From Labia minor (Eukaryota; Arthropoda; Insecta; Dermaptera; Spongiphoridae): a DNA stretch of 64,000 bases. Numbering within the stretch: position 1 is the stretch's first letter; each line of letters begins with the position of its first letter. Below the pieces are notes generated by a model that saw only the letters and a program-made list of their open reading frames with translations, was not told the origin of the DNA and did not search any database. This document shows, one piece after another, positions 44,328 through 57,600 of this stretch. The DNA lies in contig OY720345.1 of assembly GCA_963082975.1 (NCBI GenBank), positions 6,102,491 to 6,166,490 of the forward strand. Reading direction: 5' to 3'. Made by a program: the position numbers and the translations under genes.

Positions 44328-44909
44328 TTTTTTACTATCTCGCCAGAGATAGTATTTCGATCACGAAGATTTTGATGTTTTTATACGTTTTGAAGGTTCC
44401 TGAATCATTTCCACTAAGGTTGAGAAAAATGTCTGTGTGTGTGTGTGTGTGTATGTGTGTATGTAGACAAGATTAGGTAAAAACGATTTGAGCTAGAATA
44501 ATGAAATTTGGTATACTGGCTCAACTTTTGAGAAATGTAGCTCAACCGGAAGAGGGTCATTACCTACGTTTTCATTTTTTTCCTCTAAAGTGACCGTAAA
44601 AATAAAGATATAGGTTTGATAATTTTTGACATAATTAGAAATTGTATAAAACTACTATATATAGAATTTCAGCTTGATTGAATCGCTGAAAGTACCGGAA
44701 TTAATTTTTTAACAATGCAAATCTCACGCGCCAACACGTGACGTGGTGCCATCAACAAAGAGCTAAACATGCGCTGATTTAATAAATATTATTTATTAAA
44801 TTTAATTTATAATTTATAATGAATTAAATTTAATTTAAATATAATATATTATGTTATTTATTTCAATTCAAATTTGCGAGATAGTCGAGTGGAGACACTC
44901 CAGCTTATT
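44328..44909 (+). mobile_element. family Z Helentron-like element, full length
   Basis: 5' T-run and ACTATCTCGCCAGAGATAGT, itself a hairpin; a TGTGTG/TATG microsatellite (about 44432-44465); GAAATTTGGTATACTGGC core; CAACCGGAAGAGGGTCATTA; AGCTTGATTGAATCGCTGAA; then the inverted GCGAGATAGT, the hairpin CGAGTGGAGACACTCC and terminus AGCTTATT. The plan equals family X and V. Confidence 0.8.
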
Positions 44910-45728
44910 TAAGTGCGTCTGTTCTGTGCTTATCACAACCTCTTAAACATCAATTATAATCCATGAACGGATGAAATAAAAAAATTGATATTAAATTTAC
45001 GCATTGCGTATATGAATCAAATTTTCTTTACATTTCTATTTTTGTGATAATATCATTGATATATATATATATATATTCATAAAGAATAACATTTTATTTA
45101 ATAAATTATTTATTTAATAATATATAAATATAAAATAATATATTTTATAATTTATTTATTTTATTTAATAAATATCCGATTCTTAGTAAATGATTATCAG
45201 TCAATATTCATTTTTAATTATTTTTTTAATAATTATAATAAATTATTATTATAATATAAAAATAATATTATTTTATTTTTGATAAAAAGTAAACGGACCT
45301 CACCAGCACAATTCCGGGAATTATTTTTTTTTTTGCGATAAGCGACTCGGTTAAATTTCATGAAAAAACAGAATTTAAATAAAAATAGCATTAGAATTTA
45401 TTTATTTTAATATTTATTTTAATAAAATATTTTAGTTTTCATTGCAAAGTGAATATGATAAGTTGGGATGTGTGTCCGTCCACCTTGCCAGGTAATTCAT
45501 TAATAAGTATTAAGTATTTTATTCATTCTCTTTAATTAGAAATATTATTTGTTTGTTAACCATCTACACTTTATATTAAAATGAATATTTTAATTAATTA
45601 TTTATGTTTTTTTTTTTTTGGATTAAATTATTTGATTTTTACGACTAAACGTTATCTACTTTTGGATCATTTATTTCATTTTTCATTTTTTAATGCTCTC
45701 ATCATCATCTTTGGAATATATTAATTAA
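44910..45728. other. intergenic, no gene seen
   Basis: AT-rich, TA tract at about 45058-45076. Nothing assignable. Confidence 0.45.
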
Positions 45729-45876
45729 TTAGCTTTTCCCCAATGTTGTTCCCGGAGGCTGGGTTGACTCCGTCCCATAGACCCCATCTAGGGAAATTCC
45801 CTTGCCAGGCCCGGGACTTGATCCCGGGACCATGTGAATGTGAGGCAGGTTCGCTACCCACACACCCAATGGCGCC
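45729..45876 (-). mobile_element. tRNA-derived SINE, 3' truncated
   Basis: Head (GGCGCCATTGGGTGTGTGGG), B box-like GGGATCAAGTCCC context and part of the body; stops inside the body near 45729. Confidence 0.78.
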
Positions 45877-46202
45877 TTCTTTCCACATTTATAGAAAACA
45901 TTTTTTTTTAAGATGATAAAAAGCAATTTATATGTAGTTATAATCTCGAGAGGAAACGATGATTTTCAACTTTAATATGTGAAAATTCCCTAGAAAAATG
46001 TTTGTTCTTTTAAAAATAATTTCCTGGATATATTTTAAAGATTATTATGAATATGTGTTCTTCTTCTCAAGTTTTTTCTTTTTTTTTTTTAACATATACC
46101 TACCTAACATAGGTACTTAATTGTTTATAAAAAAAATGTTCAATTTCCGATTTAAGTAAACAATTTTTCTTGTTAGCAATTTTAGAATTTTTCTCTTTTA
46201 AT

Positions 46203-46425
46203 TTGTGTTGTCGGAAGTGGCAAGGGCTGTGTTAATAGGAAGCCACACTCGGCCAATGCTCCGTGTACGAAAAGGCCCGTTCGCCCACAGCAGCATCCTC
46301 GCGGAACGACAACCCACAATGACGGTTAATTATCCGATTCAGCAAAGAGAACGTTCCCAGGGCTTGGCCATCCGCGTAGGCCCAGCCACAGGGCAAGTGA
46401 CACCAAGATGATGATGAACTTTGCA
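46203..46425. other. unique GC-rich island
   Basis: About 220 bp of GC-rich sequence (GGCCCGTTCGCCCACAGCAG, CATCCGCGTAGGCCCAGCC) in AT-rich surroundings. Frames of 66-68 codons are open on both strands, but none is recognisable. A (GA)n tract follows. Could be an exon of an unknown gene, a conserved non-coding element or an imported fragment. Confidence 0.4.
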
Positions 46426-46708
46426 TCATCATTAAACTGAAAAGTTAGAGAGAGAGAGAGAGAGAGAGAGGATGAGTAGAGGAGAAGTAGAAAAAAATGA
46501 AAAACACTTTCAATTAAAATTAACAAAAGAGTGAAATCACAACATTATTTCATTCGTTAAAAATTTATTTCTGTAATATATATATATATAATATTATTTA
46601 GATCTAGATCAAAAAATTTTGACAATGAATTAAATTACTTTGGACTTTATATGAAATAAATTACACTATCATACTATTAAAACCTCTGAATTTATATCTA
46701 TCTATAAA

Positions 46709-47343
46709 TTTTTACCGACCGACGATAGTAAGGGAGGTATTGTTTTCACACCAAATTTCACATGTGGAGATTTTTACATATCTCCACGAATCATGCATTT
46801 TCTTAACAGAAAAAAGTATTTTTAGCATCATGTCTGTTCGTCCGTATAGATGTGTACAGCTTGAACGGCTCAACGGATTTTGATAAAATTTGGTGTATTT
46901 AGATGTACTGAATGCATCAGTATGTTGAATTGATCAACTATTGGTGTATATCCGGAAACCGGAAGTGATAGTATTACCGATCGACGATAGGAAGGGAAGG
47001 GTTATTTTCGCACCAAATTTCACAAGAGGAGATTTTTTACATATCACCACGAATCATGCACTTTGTATTGGTTTTATCCTCGAGAAAAATCACCTTCATT
47101 AGTTTTTTCTTAATTTTAAATTATATGACGTCACCCAGCCATTCATGACTTCACAGCCAGCGCCTCCTTATATACATATTATAAATAAAATAAAATTAAA
47201 AATATTTATGTTATGTCCATATCTGTTTTTTATTGTATTAAGAGATAAGTATATTAAAATTAGTTGAAATTGTTTCTGCAGCTGGAAATTAATTTATTTC
47301 AAACCGTCGGTCGGTTCTGTGCCTGGCCACTGGACAACTTATT
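46709..47343 (+). mobile_element. family X element, full length
   Basis: Typical 5' and 3' parts; the microsatellite is reduced to TGTCTGTTCGTCCG. Hairpin partly decayed (GCCTGGCCACTGGAC); terminus AACTTATT. Confidence 0.78.
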
Positions 47344-48282
47344 AAAAATATTTTCACATATTTATTTGTAAAAATGAAAAAAATAATATTAATTATTAAT
47401 TTTAATAAATTTCTTTTGGGCATGTCACTTATTTCCAAATGGTCAAATTAATCAAAGCGACTTTCTCTCTTTGGGTTGCACAAAAGGTTAAACAAGCAAT
47501 GAATGCGTCACCGATCCAATTCCTGGATTCGGAGGGTGTGGCCAATTCAGTAATCGTCACAAATCCCCACCTACACTAATCCCAATTTTTATTTTCATCC
47601 AAATCAGTTTTGTTTATATTTTATGTAAAAAAAAAACAAACAAAAAATTAAAATATATTAAATAAAATTGTATCATTAACTTGTATCAAAAGTAGCAGGT
47701 AATTATAATAGGAAATATTATTATTTATTACATTTTATACTAATAATTATAGATACGAGTATGAAGATGAATGATCCAATTGATAATAATTATTTTTATA
47801 ACCAAATATATCAAATCATTATGACCATTTAAACTTATTTTTTATTTTAATTATATAATATATCCTTTAGAAAAAATATCTTAATCATATTTTAATATTT
47901 AATAAAAAGTATTATAAGAAGGATTAAAGGTGGTTTGAAGAGGGTGTGTGAGTTGAGAAATAGAAAAATATTTATTTTTCTATTGGAATAAAAAAATAAA
48001 ATAATAATAATATAAAGAAGTGGGAGGAAAATGGTTAAATGAGATGTAAAATTTCGTTTTTATATTTAATAATTTTTAAAAATATTTAAAATTTAATAAT
48101 CTTATAATTAATATAATGTTATAATTTCAGTTTAATAATCAAATATTTTCATTAATACTTTTTGAGAGAGAAAAAAATATTTATTTTAAATCAAATGCAT
48201 TTTCAAATTAGTTATACCTATTAGTTTCTAAATCAATTAATTAATAAATATAAATAAAAAATGAAATGAATTTTTTCAAAAA
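47344..48282. other. intergenic with small unique island
   Basis: About 47440-47590 has higher complexity (CACCGATCCAATTCCTGGAT, GGGTGTGGCCAATTC); unassigned. The rest is AT-rich. Confidence 0.4.
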
Positions 48283-48907
48283 AAAGCTGGAGTGTCTCCA
48301 CTCGATTATCTCGCAAATTTGAATTGGATTAAATGAAAAATATTAATTTAAATTAAATTAAATTAATTAAATTATAAATTAAAATTAATAAATAATATTT
48401 ATTAAACCAGCGCATGTTTGGCTCTTTGTTGATGGAACCACGTTACGTGAGATTTGCAGTGTTAAAAAATTAATTCTGGTACTTTTCGCAATTCAATCAA
48501 GCTGACATTCTATATATAGCAGTTTTATACAATTTTTAATCATGTGAAAAATTATCCAACATATATCTTTATTTTTTCGGGCACTTTAGAGGAAAAAAAA
48601 TGAAAACGTTGTAGGTAATGACCCTCTTCCGGTTGAGCTACATTTCTCAAAAGCTGATAGAAAACTATGAATTTTGAATAATGCCCATGTACCAAATTTC
48701 ATGATTCTAGCTCAAACCCTTTTTGCGTAATCTTGGTTACATACATACACTCACACACACACACACACACACACACACAGGCAGACAGACATTTTTCTCA
48801 ACCTTAGTGAAAATGATTCAGGAACCTTCAAAACGTATAAAAACATCAAAATCTCAACATCGAAAATTTTCGTGATCGCAATACTATCTCTGGCGAGATA
48901 GTAAAAA
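48283..48907 (-). mobile_element. family Z element, near full length
   Basis: Minus-strand copy with the 3' hairpin GGAGTGTCTCCACTC, core, (CA)n tract at 48748-48780 and the 5' hairpin ACTATCTCTGGCGAGATAGT as read on the plus strand. Confidence 0.8.
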
Positions 48908-50238
48908 TATATTAAATCTATCTATCTATATATATATATATATATAATAATTAAAATCGTTTCTGAAAATCATAATTTTATGTCAAACACAGGTCTTGTC
49001 TTCTAGCACAAGAAGAACAAACATCCCTGGTTCACAACTTCTAATTGTATTTATATATTTTTATAATTTTTATTTTTACTCTATAAATTAAAAACCTGAT
49101 ATAATGTTTACCCATCCTACATGATAAAAATAGAGAAACTACTTCAAATAATACAATCAGTTTATGATGTTCCGTTGTACTGATCATACAACACATACTT
49201 TACTCAGCTTATATGGTAACCGACATGTAAGGCACTGTTCTTCTATTCTATGTTCAAATAGTCAGAGCGTCAGAGCTTACTTTTACTTTTACTTACTAAT
49301 AATTATATTTTGAAATGATACATTTTTAGAATAAATGATAATATTTTAATAGATAAATAATAAATGTACATTTATCAATATATTTTCATTAAACTTAATT
49401 TCAATAATCTAACACAATTTATTTTTAATTTATCTGAATAAAATTAAATTATTACTTACTTTCTCTCTATAAAATAATAATGGTAATAGCTGTAAACTGA
49501 TCATAGCTATAACTATTAAAAATATACCAATATAATAATGGATAAAAAAAACGTTTGAGATTTATAATTGAAAATTAAAAATAAAAAAAATTTGTTTTTT
49601 TTTAAAAAATTACGGTCAAAATTAATTGTAGAGATGTTCACAATTGCACAAGGAATGGAGTAACATTCCTTAAAAGTCCACTATAACTTCTCTCTCTTTT
49701 ATTATTTTTTTTTTTTTTATTTTTCTCTAAAACATTTTTCTCCAGTGCTCTAGTTGATTTCCTCGGTAGAAATGTTTTTGGCATTGAGTTCGTTCACCTG
49801 GTGAGTGCTGCTCTCCAAGGTACCGTTGCTTCATTTCCTTACACCATTCGCTTTTCATCGTAGCTCTTCTCGTTTTCTTTGCATGTGGACCTCAACATTT
49901 CATTTAATGACACCATCTATCATTTATAAATTATTCTCACCATTTATCTATTAAATAATCACCAAATCTATTGATATGGATGTCAATCAATTTCTCTCTG
50001 TTATTATTATTATGATTAATATTATTATTATTATTATCGAAACGTTTCTTTGTCAAAATCATTTCAATCGAAGACTGGTGAGATCTTTAGAATATCAAAA
50101 AAAAAAACAAAAAAAAAAAAAATTCAAAAATTAAATTTATCAGCTCTAAGAAAAAAATAAAAATAATTGATAATAATTTTCAAATTATATTAAAAATAAA
50201 TTAATTATATAACACAGTTAAAAATGACTAAATACTAG
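48908..50238. other. intergenic, no gene seen
   Basis: AT-rich. A higher-complexity piece at about 49740-49900 (TTCGTTCACCTGGTGAGTGC) is unassigned. Confidence 0.45.
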
Positions 50239-50439
50239 GTTGTTTCATTAAGTTCGCGGAGGGATACATAAAATTGGAAGACCGTCGATTAACTGAAAGA
50301 GATTTAACTGAGGTTTTATGCCTAACATTTCAGCAATATTTTGAGTGTTAATTAATGTGCAAAATGGGTGCCGTATTTTCTAACGATGGAGCTAACATAA
50401 AACATATTCGGAATTTACGCGAACTTATTTTTCGCAACC
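50239..50439. mobile_element. mariner-like MITE
   Basis: About 200 bp with inverted ends GGTTGTTTCATTAAGTTCGC and, inverted, GGTTGCGAAAAATAAGTTCG; preceded by TA. The termini resemble those of mariner elements. No transposase. Confidence 0.6.
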
Positions 50440-51610
50440 ACAGACCATCTATAAGACTAGTAAACTCTATTGTCTTTGCTGAAACAAAGTTTTTGGCGCC
50501 ACCATGCGATTACAGGCAGTAACTAATTGAAAAAAAAATCGGGCTTGTATATGTGTGTTTTTGCCTGGTTTTTGCATGCAGAGTTAACGGTTATGCGCCT
50601 GCAGAGCCTCTTAGCGGTGCAACATATTAAAAAAAAAATGGTTTCACCCATTTCTGAGTTGGGGGCCCTTTTCTCAAAGTAGTATGTCTATCTTTAATAG
50701 GTACTATTTAGTTTTGTACTAATTTCGCAATAATAATTTTTTTTTTATTTTATATTTAAATTCAAAATCGATTTATTAAATTTTTAGAATTTGAATACAT
50801 CATTTTGAGTTTTATCATGGTCTTTTTACTAAAAAAAAAAGCAAATTTAAACACATCTCCTCATTTTAATTTCCAATTATAAAATTTGAATGGATTCTTC
50901 CGTTTTTTTTTTGGCAGTTAAGATCTAATTACTTATCTTTTTTTTATAAATAAAGGCTTTTAAAAATTCTTTCCTTTATATTTACATCTCTTTATGTATT
51001 TTTTAAGTTTATATAAATGTAAGCTGCTTTAGATTGTAATTTTTTTAAAAATATAAAAAAATTTGAAAAAATGACAAATATATCTTATTAGAAAACATTA
51101 GGATTAAAAATTGATTTATTTTTTTAAAAAAATTTAAATATTCTAGCTTTTAATCTTTCCTTAAAAGAAAATTTCTAATAAAATTAATAAAACAACTTTT
51201 GTTTTTATAAATTATTATTACTTTTTTCTATTGTAAGATTAAAATGATGGTTCTATTATTTAATTAATTTTCTCCATTTTACATATTTTTCTTTACTTTT
51301 AATTCCCTCTATTTGTTTTACATACCTAGCTAGTATTATTGTTTTGTATTTATCCGATCCCTAAAACTTGACCATACTATTCGACAATGAATATAAAAAT
51401 TTTAATTCTAGCAATTCTCAAATTTATTAAAATATATAAGTTTTAATTTTATTTAATAATAATTTAATATTAATAGATCATGTTTATTAAATATTTTAGA
51501 TGAAATAAAATATTCTTTATCATTTTTCAAATGAATATTAAAGAAAGAAATAGATTTTTTTTTAAAAAAATCATATAATATAATAGAATTCGTTAATAAT
51601 AATATCAGTA
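50440..51610. other. intergenic, no gene seen
   Basis: 50450-50680 has moderately complex sequence (GGCGCCACCATGCGATTACA, ATGCGCCTGCAGAGCC) without a recognisable ORF. The rest is AT-rich. Confidence 0.4.
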
Positions 51611-52799
51611 TCTATAATAATAAAAGCAAGTGTAATGTGTCTGTCTGTCTGTCTGTTTGACCGAGCTCTCCAGCAAAAACTATCGCACGCAGGGACCTGG
51701 AATTTTTTACACGGAAGCACAAAGGGGCTGGCCACCAGACCTCGAAGCCCGATTTTCGATTTTTGAATTAGAAAAATTTTAAAAAAATTATAAAGAATAT
51801 TAATTTAAAATAGTTTAGTTACCATACTAGATCATAGAGGCGCTGGTGGCGATAATTTGGCGGTAATTTAAATTCTGAGCAATGTGCAGATAAAAATCTT
51901 TGTATATATCTATTGATATTTACAATATCTCAATTGATCTTATTGGCCTTTTAAACTTTGAAAACATTCACATTACGGCTATAATTTAATACTATTAATT
52001 TTTAAGATTATGTGAGTAAATTATTTTTAATTAAGAAAATTTGATCTCATAATTGGATTTTCACGTAAGATTTTAATATATAATATATTTTTTAATATTA
52101 TTTTTATAGTAGTTTAGTCTTATGCTAATTTTATATTTTATTTTTATTTTGTTTACTTTGATTTTTTTTTAAATAAATTAATAACATTTAAAGTAGCATA
52201 AAAAAATTAATCGAGGCAGGAAAATTGATGGGGTTTGAAATTAATAGTGATAAGACAAAATAATTAGTATCAGAGAGAATAATATTTGCAAAGAATTTAA
52301 ATCGAGGTTACAATCTGGAAATTATTATCAAAGGGGATCAAAATTATTAAATTATTAATTGTATTATATGGGTGGGAGGCATGGTCTATAACCCTGGGAG
52401 ATGAGAATAGATTCAGAGTATTTGAGAATAGGATTCTTCCCAGCATTTATGGGCCAAAGAAAGATGAGGACACCGGGGAATAGCGGAGACTGCATAACAA
52501 GGAATTGCATGACCTCTATGCATCTCTAGATATAGGTCATAAAATAGAGAAGGCTGGGATCGGCAGGGCACATGGCTAGAATGGGAGAGGAAAAATATAT
52601 TGGTTGGGAGTTCGATTGGAAAACGTCTGTGTGGAAGACCAATTGCGAACAGGGTGGACAATGTAGGAAGGAACGTGAGAGAGATGGGACAGGTTAGGAG
52701 TTAGATGGTTATAGCTCAGAATAGGGACACTCGGGGGGGTACAGGGGGCGGAGCCCCCGTCTAGATGCGAAGAGCGACGAAGGAGCTCTGAGCAGCTAG
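51611..52799 (+). mobile_element. Helitron, non-autonomous
   Basis: Starts TCTATAATAATAAAAGC after an A, followed by a GTCTGTCTGTCTG tract; ends with the hairpin GGGGGCGGAGCCCCC and, 40 bp on, GCAGCTAG before T. TC start, CTRR end and A/T insertion site fit a Helitron. It carries a LINE fragment (52195-52738) but no Rep/helicase. Confidence 0.65.
52195..52738 (+). mobile_element. LINE 3' fragment inside the Helitron
   Basis: Translation gives MGFEINSDKTK and, after several stops and frameshifts, GRPIANRVDNVGRNVREMG, i.e. the C-terminal reverse transcriptase region of the family at 21735-22325. Inactive. Confidence 0.72.
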
Positions 52800-53489
52800 T
52801 TCTTAATAAAGTTCATCAAATATAATGTAATATTTTGATTTGGATATTATATAGATATATTTAAGGTAAATCCGAGGGATATGGCGCACAATTCGGGTTT
52901 TTGCTAAATTTTAAAAACTAATACCTATTTTGATATTATTATTGATGATAATGGTATCTCGAACTATTAATTATTAAGTATTCAAAGCAAATATTATAAC
53001 TTTATTCTTAAAATAAGAACTACTAAAATTTATAAAAATAAAAAAGTATTTCAATTTTTCAGCAATATCCCTAACAGAGAAGGTGATATTGAGAAGCCGA
53101 TGTGAGAGATTTTGCTTACGGGAAATTACATGTAAAACAAAGATTTGTTTTCTTTTGCAAGCATAGTGAATTGAACGTTTTTGCACATTCTTTAAAATCA
53201 ATATCAAGACATATTTATTCACATATCCCACATTATTTACTATTTGCAAGTCTTTAGCTAATATTGTGTCGAAGTAGTGATACGACATATGACGCATTGT
53301 GTGTGTGATGCAAAGGAATTTTACCTTTACTTAACAGTGAAAAATTGAACTCTCCAAACAATTTAGTAAGAAGATGGAAATATTCTTATCCATCCCTTTT
53401 TGTTAGTATAATATTATTAACAAAACTATATTTTCATGAATAAAATAAAATTATATCTCGATATGTTTCTATTTATATTTTATATTATC
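52800..53489. other. intergenic, no gene seen
   Basis: A 107-codon minus-strand frame at 52974-53297 has no recognisable similarity or splice context; not annotated as a gene. Confidence 0.4.
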
Positions 53490-54084
53490 TTTTTACTATC
53501 TCGTAAGAGATAGTATTGCGATCACGAAAATTTTCGATGTTGAGATTTTGATGTTTTTATACGTTTTAAAGGTTCCTGAATCATTTTCACTAAGGTTGAG
53601 AAAAATGTCTGTGTGTGTGTGTGTATGTAACCAAGATTACGCAAAAACGGTTTGAGCTAGAATCATGAAAATTGGTACATGAGCATTATTCAAAATTCGT
53701 AGTTTTCTATCAACTTTTGAGAAATGTAGCTCAACAGGAAGAGGGTCATTACTTACGTTTTGATTTTTTTCCTCTAAAGTGACCGTAAAAATAAAGATAT
53801 ATGTTTGATAATTTTTCACATGATTAATAATTGTATAAAACTGCTATATATAGAATTTCAGCTTGATTGATTCGCTGAAATTACCAGAATTAATTTTTTA
53901 ACACTGCAAATCTCACGCGCCAACACGTGACGTGGTGCAATCAACAAAAAGTCAAACATGCGCTGGTTTAATATTTATTATTTATAATTTATAATTAATT
54001 AAATTTAATTTAAATATAATATATTATGTTATTTAATCCAATTCAAATTGCGAGATAGTCGAGTGGAGACACTCCAGCTAATTA
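53490..54084 (+). mobile_element. family Z element
   Basis: 5' hairpin reads ACTATCTCGTAAGAGATAGT; the TG microsatellite is short; core and 3' hairpin CGAGTGGAGACACTCC are present; the terminus is altered (AGCTAATTATT). Confidence 0.78.
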
Positions 54085-54114
54085 TTTATATAACAATAAT
54101 ATAATATATATATT

Positions 54115-54448
54115 TTTTAGGTATTCTTCCAAAAACAACATGCCTATGTAGTATTTTAAAATCATCAGACTTTTATACGTCCTACGCAAGGACAACGCCT
54201 ATCAAGCCGGTTATCTCAATGAGGTGTCCTATGATCAGTAGAACGGGTCCTCTCAACCTTTACCTTGATTTTCTTGATCGGAGGCGCTACTTTTTATCAA
54301 GTAGCTATTCCCCAATGTTGATTCCGGAGGCTGGGTTAACTCCATCCCATGGACTCCAGCTAGAGAAATTCCCTTGCCAGGCCCGGGACTTGAACCCAGG
54401 AGCATGTGAATGTGGGGCAGCGAGGCTAGCCTCTCACCCAATGGTGCC
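54115..54448 (-). mobile_element. tRNA-derived SINE
   Basis: Head GGCACCATTGGGTGAGAGGC, the same start as the LINE-split copy, B box GGTTCAAGTCC, full body and extended 3' part. It lies about 170 bp beyond the stop codon of the neighbouring minus-strand gene, possibly in its 3' UTR. Confidence 0.82.
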
Positions 54449-54618
54449 TTATTATTACTTAAAATAAACCAAATTAATTTTAATTATTTTATTGTATGTT
54501 CTAAATGAAAGTAGAGTGTTTGCTTTCTAATTAAACTGTTTATAGGAAATTTTTAAACATTTAAGTACAATGTATTAAAATAAAAGAGAAATCATATTAT
54601 ATTTTAATAAAATAAATG

Positions 54619-57600
54619 TTATTTTCTCTCTGGTGGTTTTATTCTTGAGTACATCATTTGATTTGATTGCCTATTAGGATCGTTTAATTTTTTACAATTT
54701 ACAGGTGTACAAGTTTTTTTAGTTCCAGTTTGTTTTGTTCTAGGCGTTCCAGGCGTTCCAGGCGTTCCAGGTATCCCAGACGTTCCAGGTATTCCAGACG
54801 TTCCAGGTATTCCAGACGTTCCAGGTATTCCAGACGTCGCAGGTTGAAAAGAAGGCTGTACGGAAACAGACTTGATTCCATCACTATTAGGTGTAATTGT
54901 GATTTCTATCACATTTGGAGACCCTGAAGGTTGGGTGTAAGGCCTCGCTGATCCTAGAGGTTGAAACTTTCCTGGTCGGGAGATTGGAGTGGGTAGCTGA
55001 CCTCTCCCTTGGATTGCTCTCTGGTTTTGTTGTCTGCATGGTCTGGGATTTTGGTTTGGCGGTGGGCACGTACCAGGAGGTTTTATTTGAGGGCTTCTTA
55101 ATTGCTGTTGTGACGGAGTATTTAATTGATTACACCGTGAAGAAGATAATTGTCCAGTTAATGGCCTTCTGGATGTGGAAGGAATTCGATTTAAGGGTGT
55201 TGTTATGTTGGGAGGTCGAAGTCCTCCAGAATTCGAGACATTCCCACAAAAGGGTTTCCTAATTAATAATTTATTATTAATTATGATTTAAAAATCAATT
55301 TAATTTTTAAAATCTATGAAATGTTCATAAATGAAAAAGAAAAGAATAATCACTTCAGTTGACTTGGTCCAGATTCTGGTAATCTCCTAGCTTGTGGATA
55401 CCCTCCAATTGGGCTCGGTTGAACAGGTCGGGCTCGAGGTTGCATCAATTTAGTCCGACTTCTTGTCAACTTTAAAAAAAAAATTGAATACAATAGTTCC
55501 AGATTAATTCAATAAAAACAATAATAACATGTAAATATTTAAAATATTTTGATTTTATTTTAATTTTAACATAAAAAATATAATGATGTTACTTTTATTG
55601 ATTATATAAATTTTATTTTAATTTTTTTATTGTATATGTTAAACAGAGTGAAAATAAGACAAATATCAAATAAATTGATCAAAATTTTAAATAATAATAA
55701 TATAGACAAATATTAATAAACAAATATTCTATATTAATTTTTGACAGTGCAGTTTAATGATTTAAAAATTTTTTTGACTAGTGGCATCAAATTTTTTATT
55801 TTAAATATTTTTCAATATAATGGGTCAGGTAAATAGTTCGCGACCTTTTTTCCTATAGACAAATTCAAATTACTATATATATCACCACTATATGCTCATT
55901 AGACAGGTGACAACACTGAGAGCGTTAGATTGAGTACCAAAACATCAAAATTGGTTTAGAAGTTAGAAAGTTATTTTCGTTTAACCATGGAGAATAATAT
56001 GAAAAAATTCTCAATTTTTTGCAATATTATTATGACAAAGGCAGGAACGCCTCGCAGACTTATAAAAATGTGTGATGTATATGGTGAATGTACTCTTTCA
56101 AAATCTACTGCAAATAAATGGTTCACTCACTTTCGTACTGAAAATTTTGATGTGAAAGATAAGTCGTGCTCTAGACGCATGGTCATTAAAAAAGTTGATG
56201 CAATTTATGAAAAAGTCAAGGTAGATAGGCATATTAGCAGCGTCGATATTGGTAATGATCTAGGTATTTCCCAAAAAAAGGTTTTAAACCATTTACATAA
56301 AGCTGGTTACAAAAAAAAGATAGATGTTTGGATTCCCCATGATTTGGACATGAAAAACATTTTAGATCGAATAAATACATGATAAAACGGAGGTGAGCCT
56401 GGAAGTGAATCGTTCACCATGAGGTATTTTCAGCTGGTCAGATGATTACTTCTACTGTGAACAGCTAGATAATTCACGGAAGGCAATTGCAGGAGAATGG
56501 CCCGAATTAAATAATAGAAAGGGGTTGTCTCCATTATGACAACGTCTGCCACACATGTATAATGACCCATCAAGTCCAAAGAACTTACTGGGTATCGTTT
56601 ATTTCGATTTCTTGAGTACTCTCTTAATGGAATTAAACTGAATTTAAAAGTTGTCTATGATAAGTCCATGATTCAGTTTTTCAAGCAGAAACCAGAGAAA
56701 AATAAGTTAAATTTTACTAAAAAAATGGCCGCCAACTTTTTACCAGACTTAATATCATTTCTAATTTGTTTGTAAATAAACAATGAACAAGTGGTCAATT
56801 ACTATGATGCGAGCAATCATGGTACGTGAAGAAGAAATAATCTATTGATATAGATATTGTTTACTAATGTATGCAACTCTGTGTCAATCTTTTTTAGTTC
56901 TATTTATATTTAAGAACAAGTATTGTGGTTAAATTTTTAATTTACTAATAAGTAAATATTAAATCATTATGCAAATACTCCTTAAATTAAATCTTATATG
57001 TATTTAACTGAAAGGAATTTTCCTCGTGTACAAGTATGAAGTGCAGATTTAAGACAATTATTATGCACCAGTGAAGCTTGGATTATAAAAATTTTGTACC
57101 ATCGGTAAGAGGCCCAAAAGTGATAAGTCAAAAGTGTATACTATTGTTTTGTTATAATTAATAATTTGAATTTTGTGCCAATTAAAGAGCAATTGATTAA
57201 TTTTTATTTTTTCAAATGAAAAAAACTATTGCTGAATAATAGAATAATAATAATTCTAGAAGCTTATTGTGAATATGCTTCACTCCAAGATCAAGAAACG
57301 ATACTTTAGACGTTTTCAAAGGTGTGTCGATTTTGCAGACAAGGAAGATAAAATACATGGAGTTGAATGTATTTTTGAATAAAACCCTTTTTATCATTCT
57401 TTCCAATATAAATATTTAAAAGGTGTTTTATTTTTATTTATTTATTTATTTTTAAACATGTCATACTTGCACATAAAGAAAATATATGAGGATTGATTAA
57501 TAAAATTATTCTAATTAATAATAAACTAAATATTTTTAATACTGGATGAGGATGTGCTCTTTGGATTGTTTCTTGACACATCGATGGATCAGGTGAAGGG

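Noticed and set aside
52974..53297. 107-codon minus-strand frame
   Set aside because: Contains several Cys and His residues by chance, but no motif with regular spacing and no neighbours to splice to; left unannotated.
54730..54927. Plus-strand Arg/Ser repeat frame
   Set aside because: Antisense of the GIPGTS repeats; the minus-strand frame continues in phase through the whole exon and into the upstream exon.
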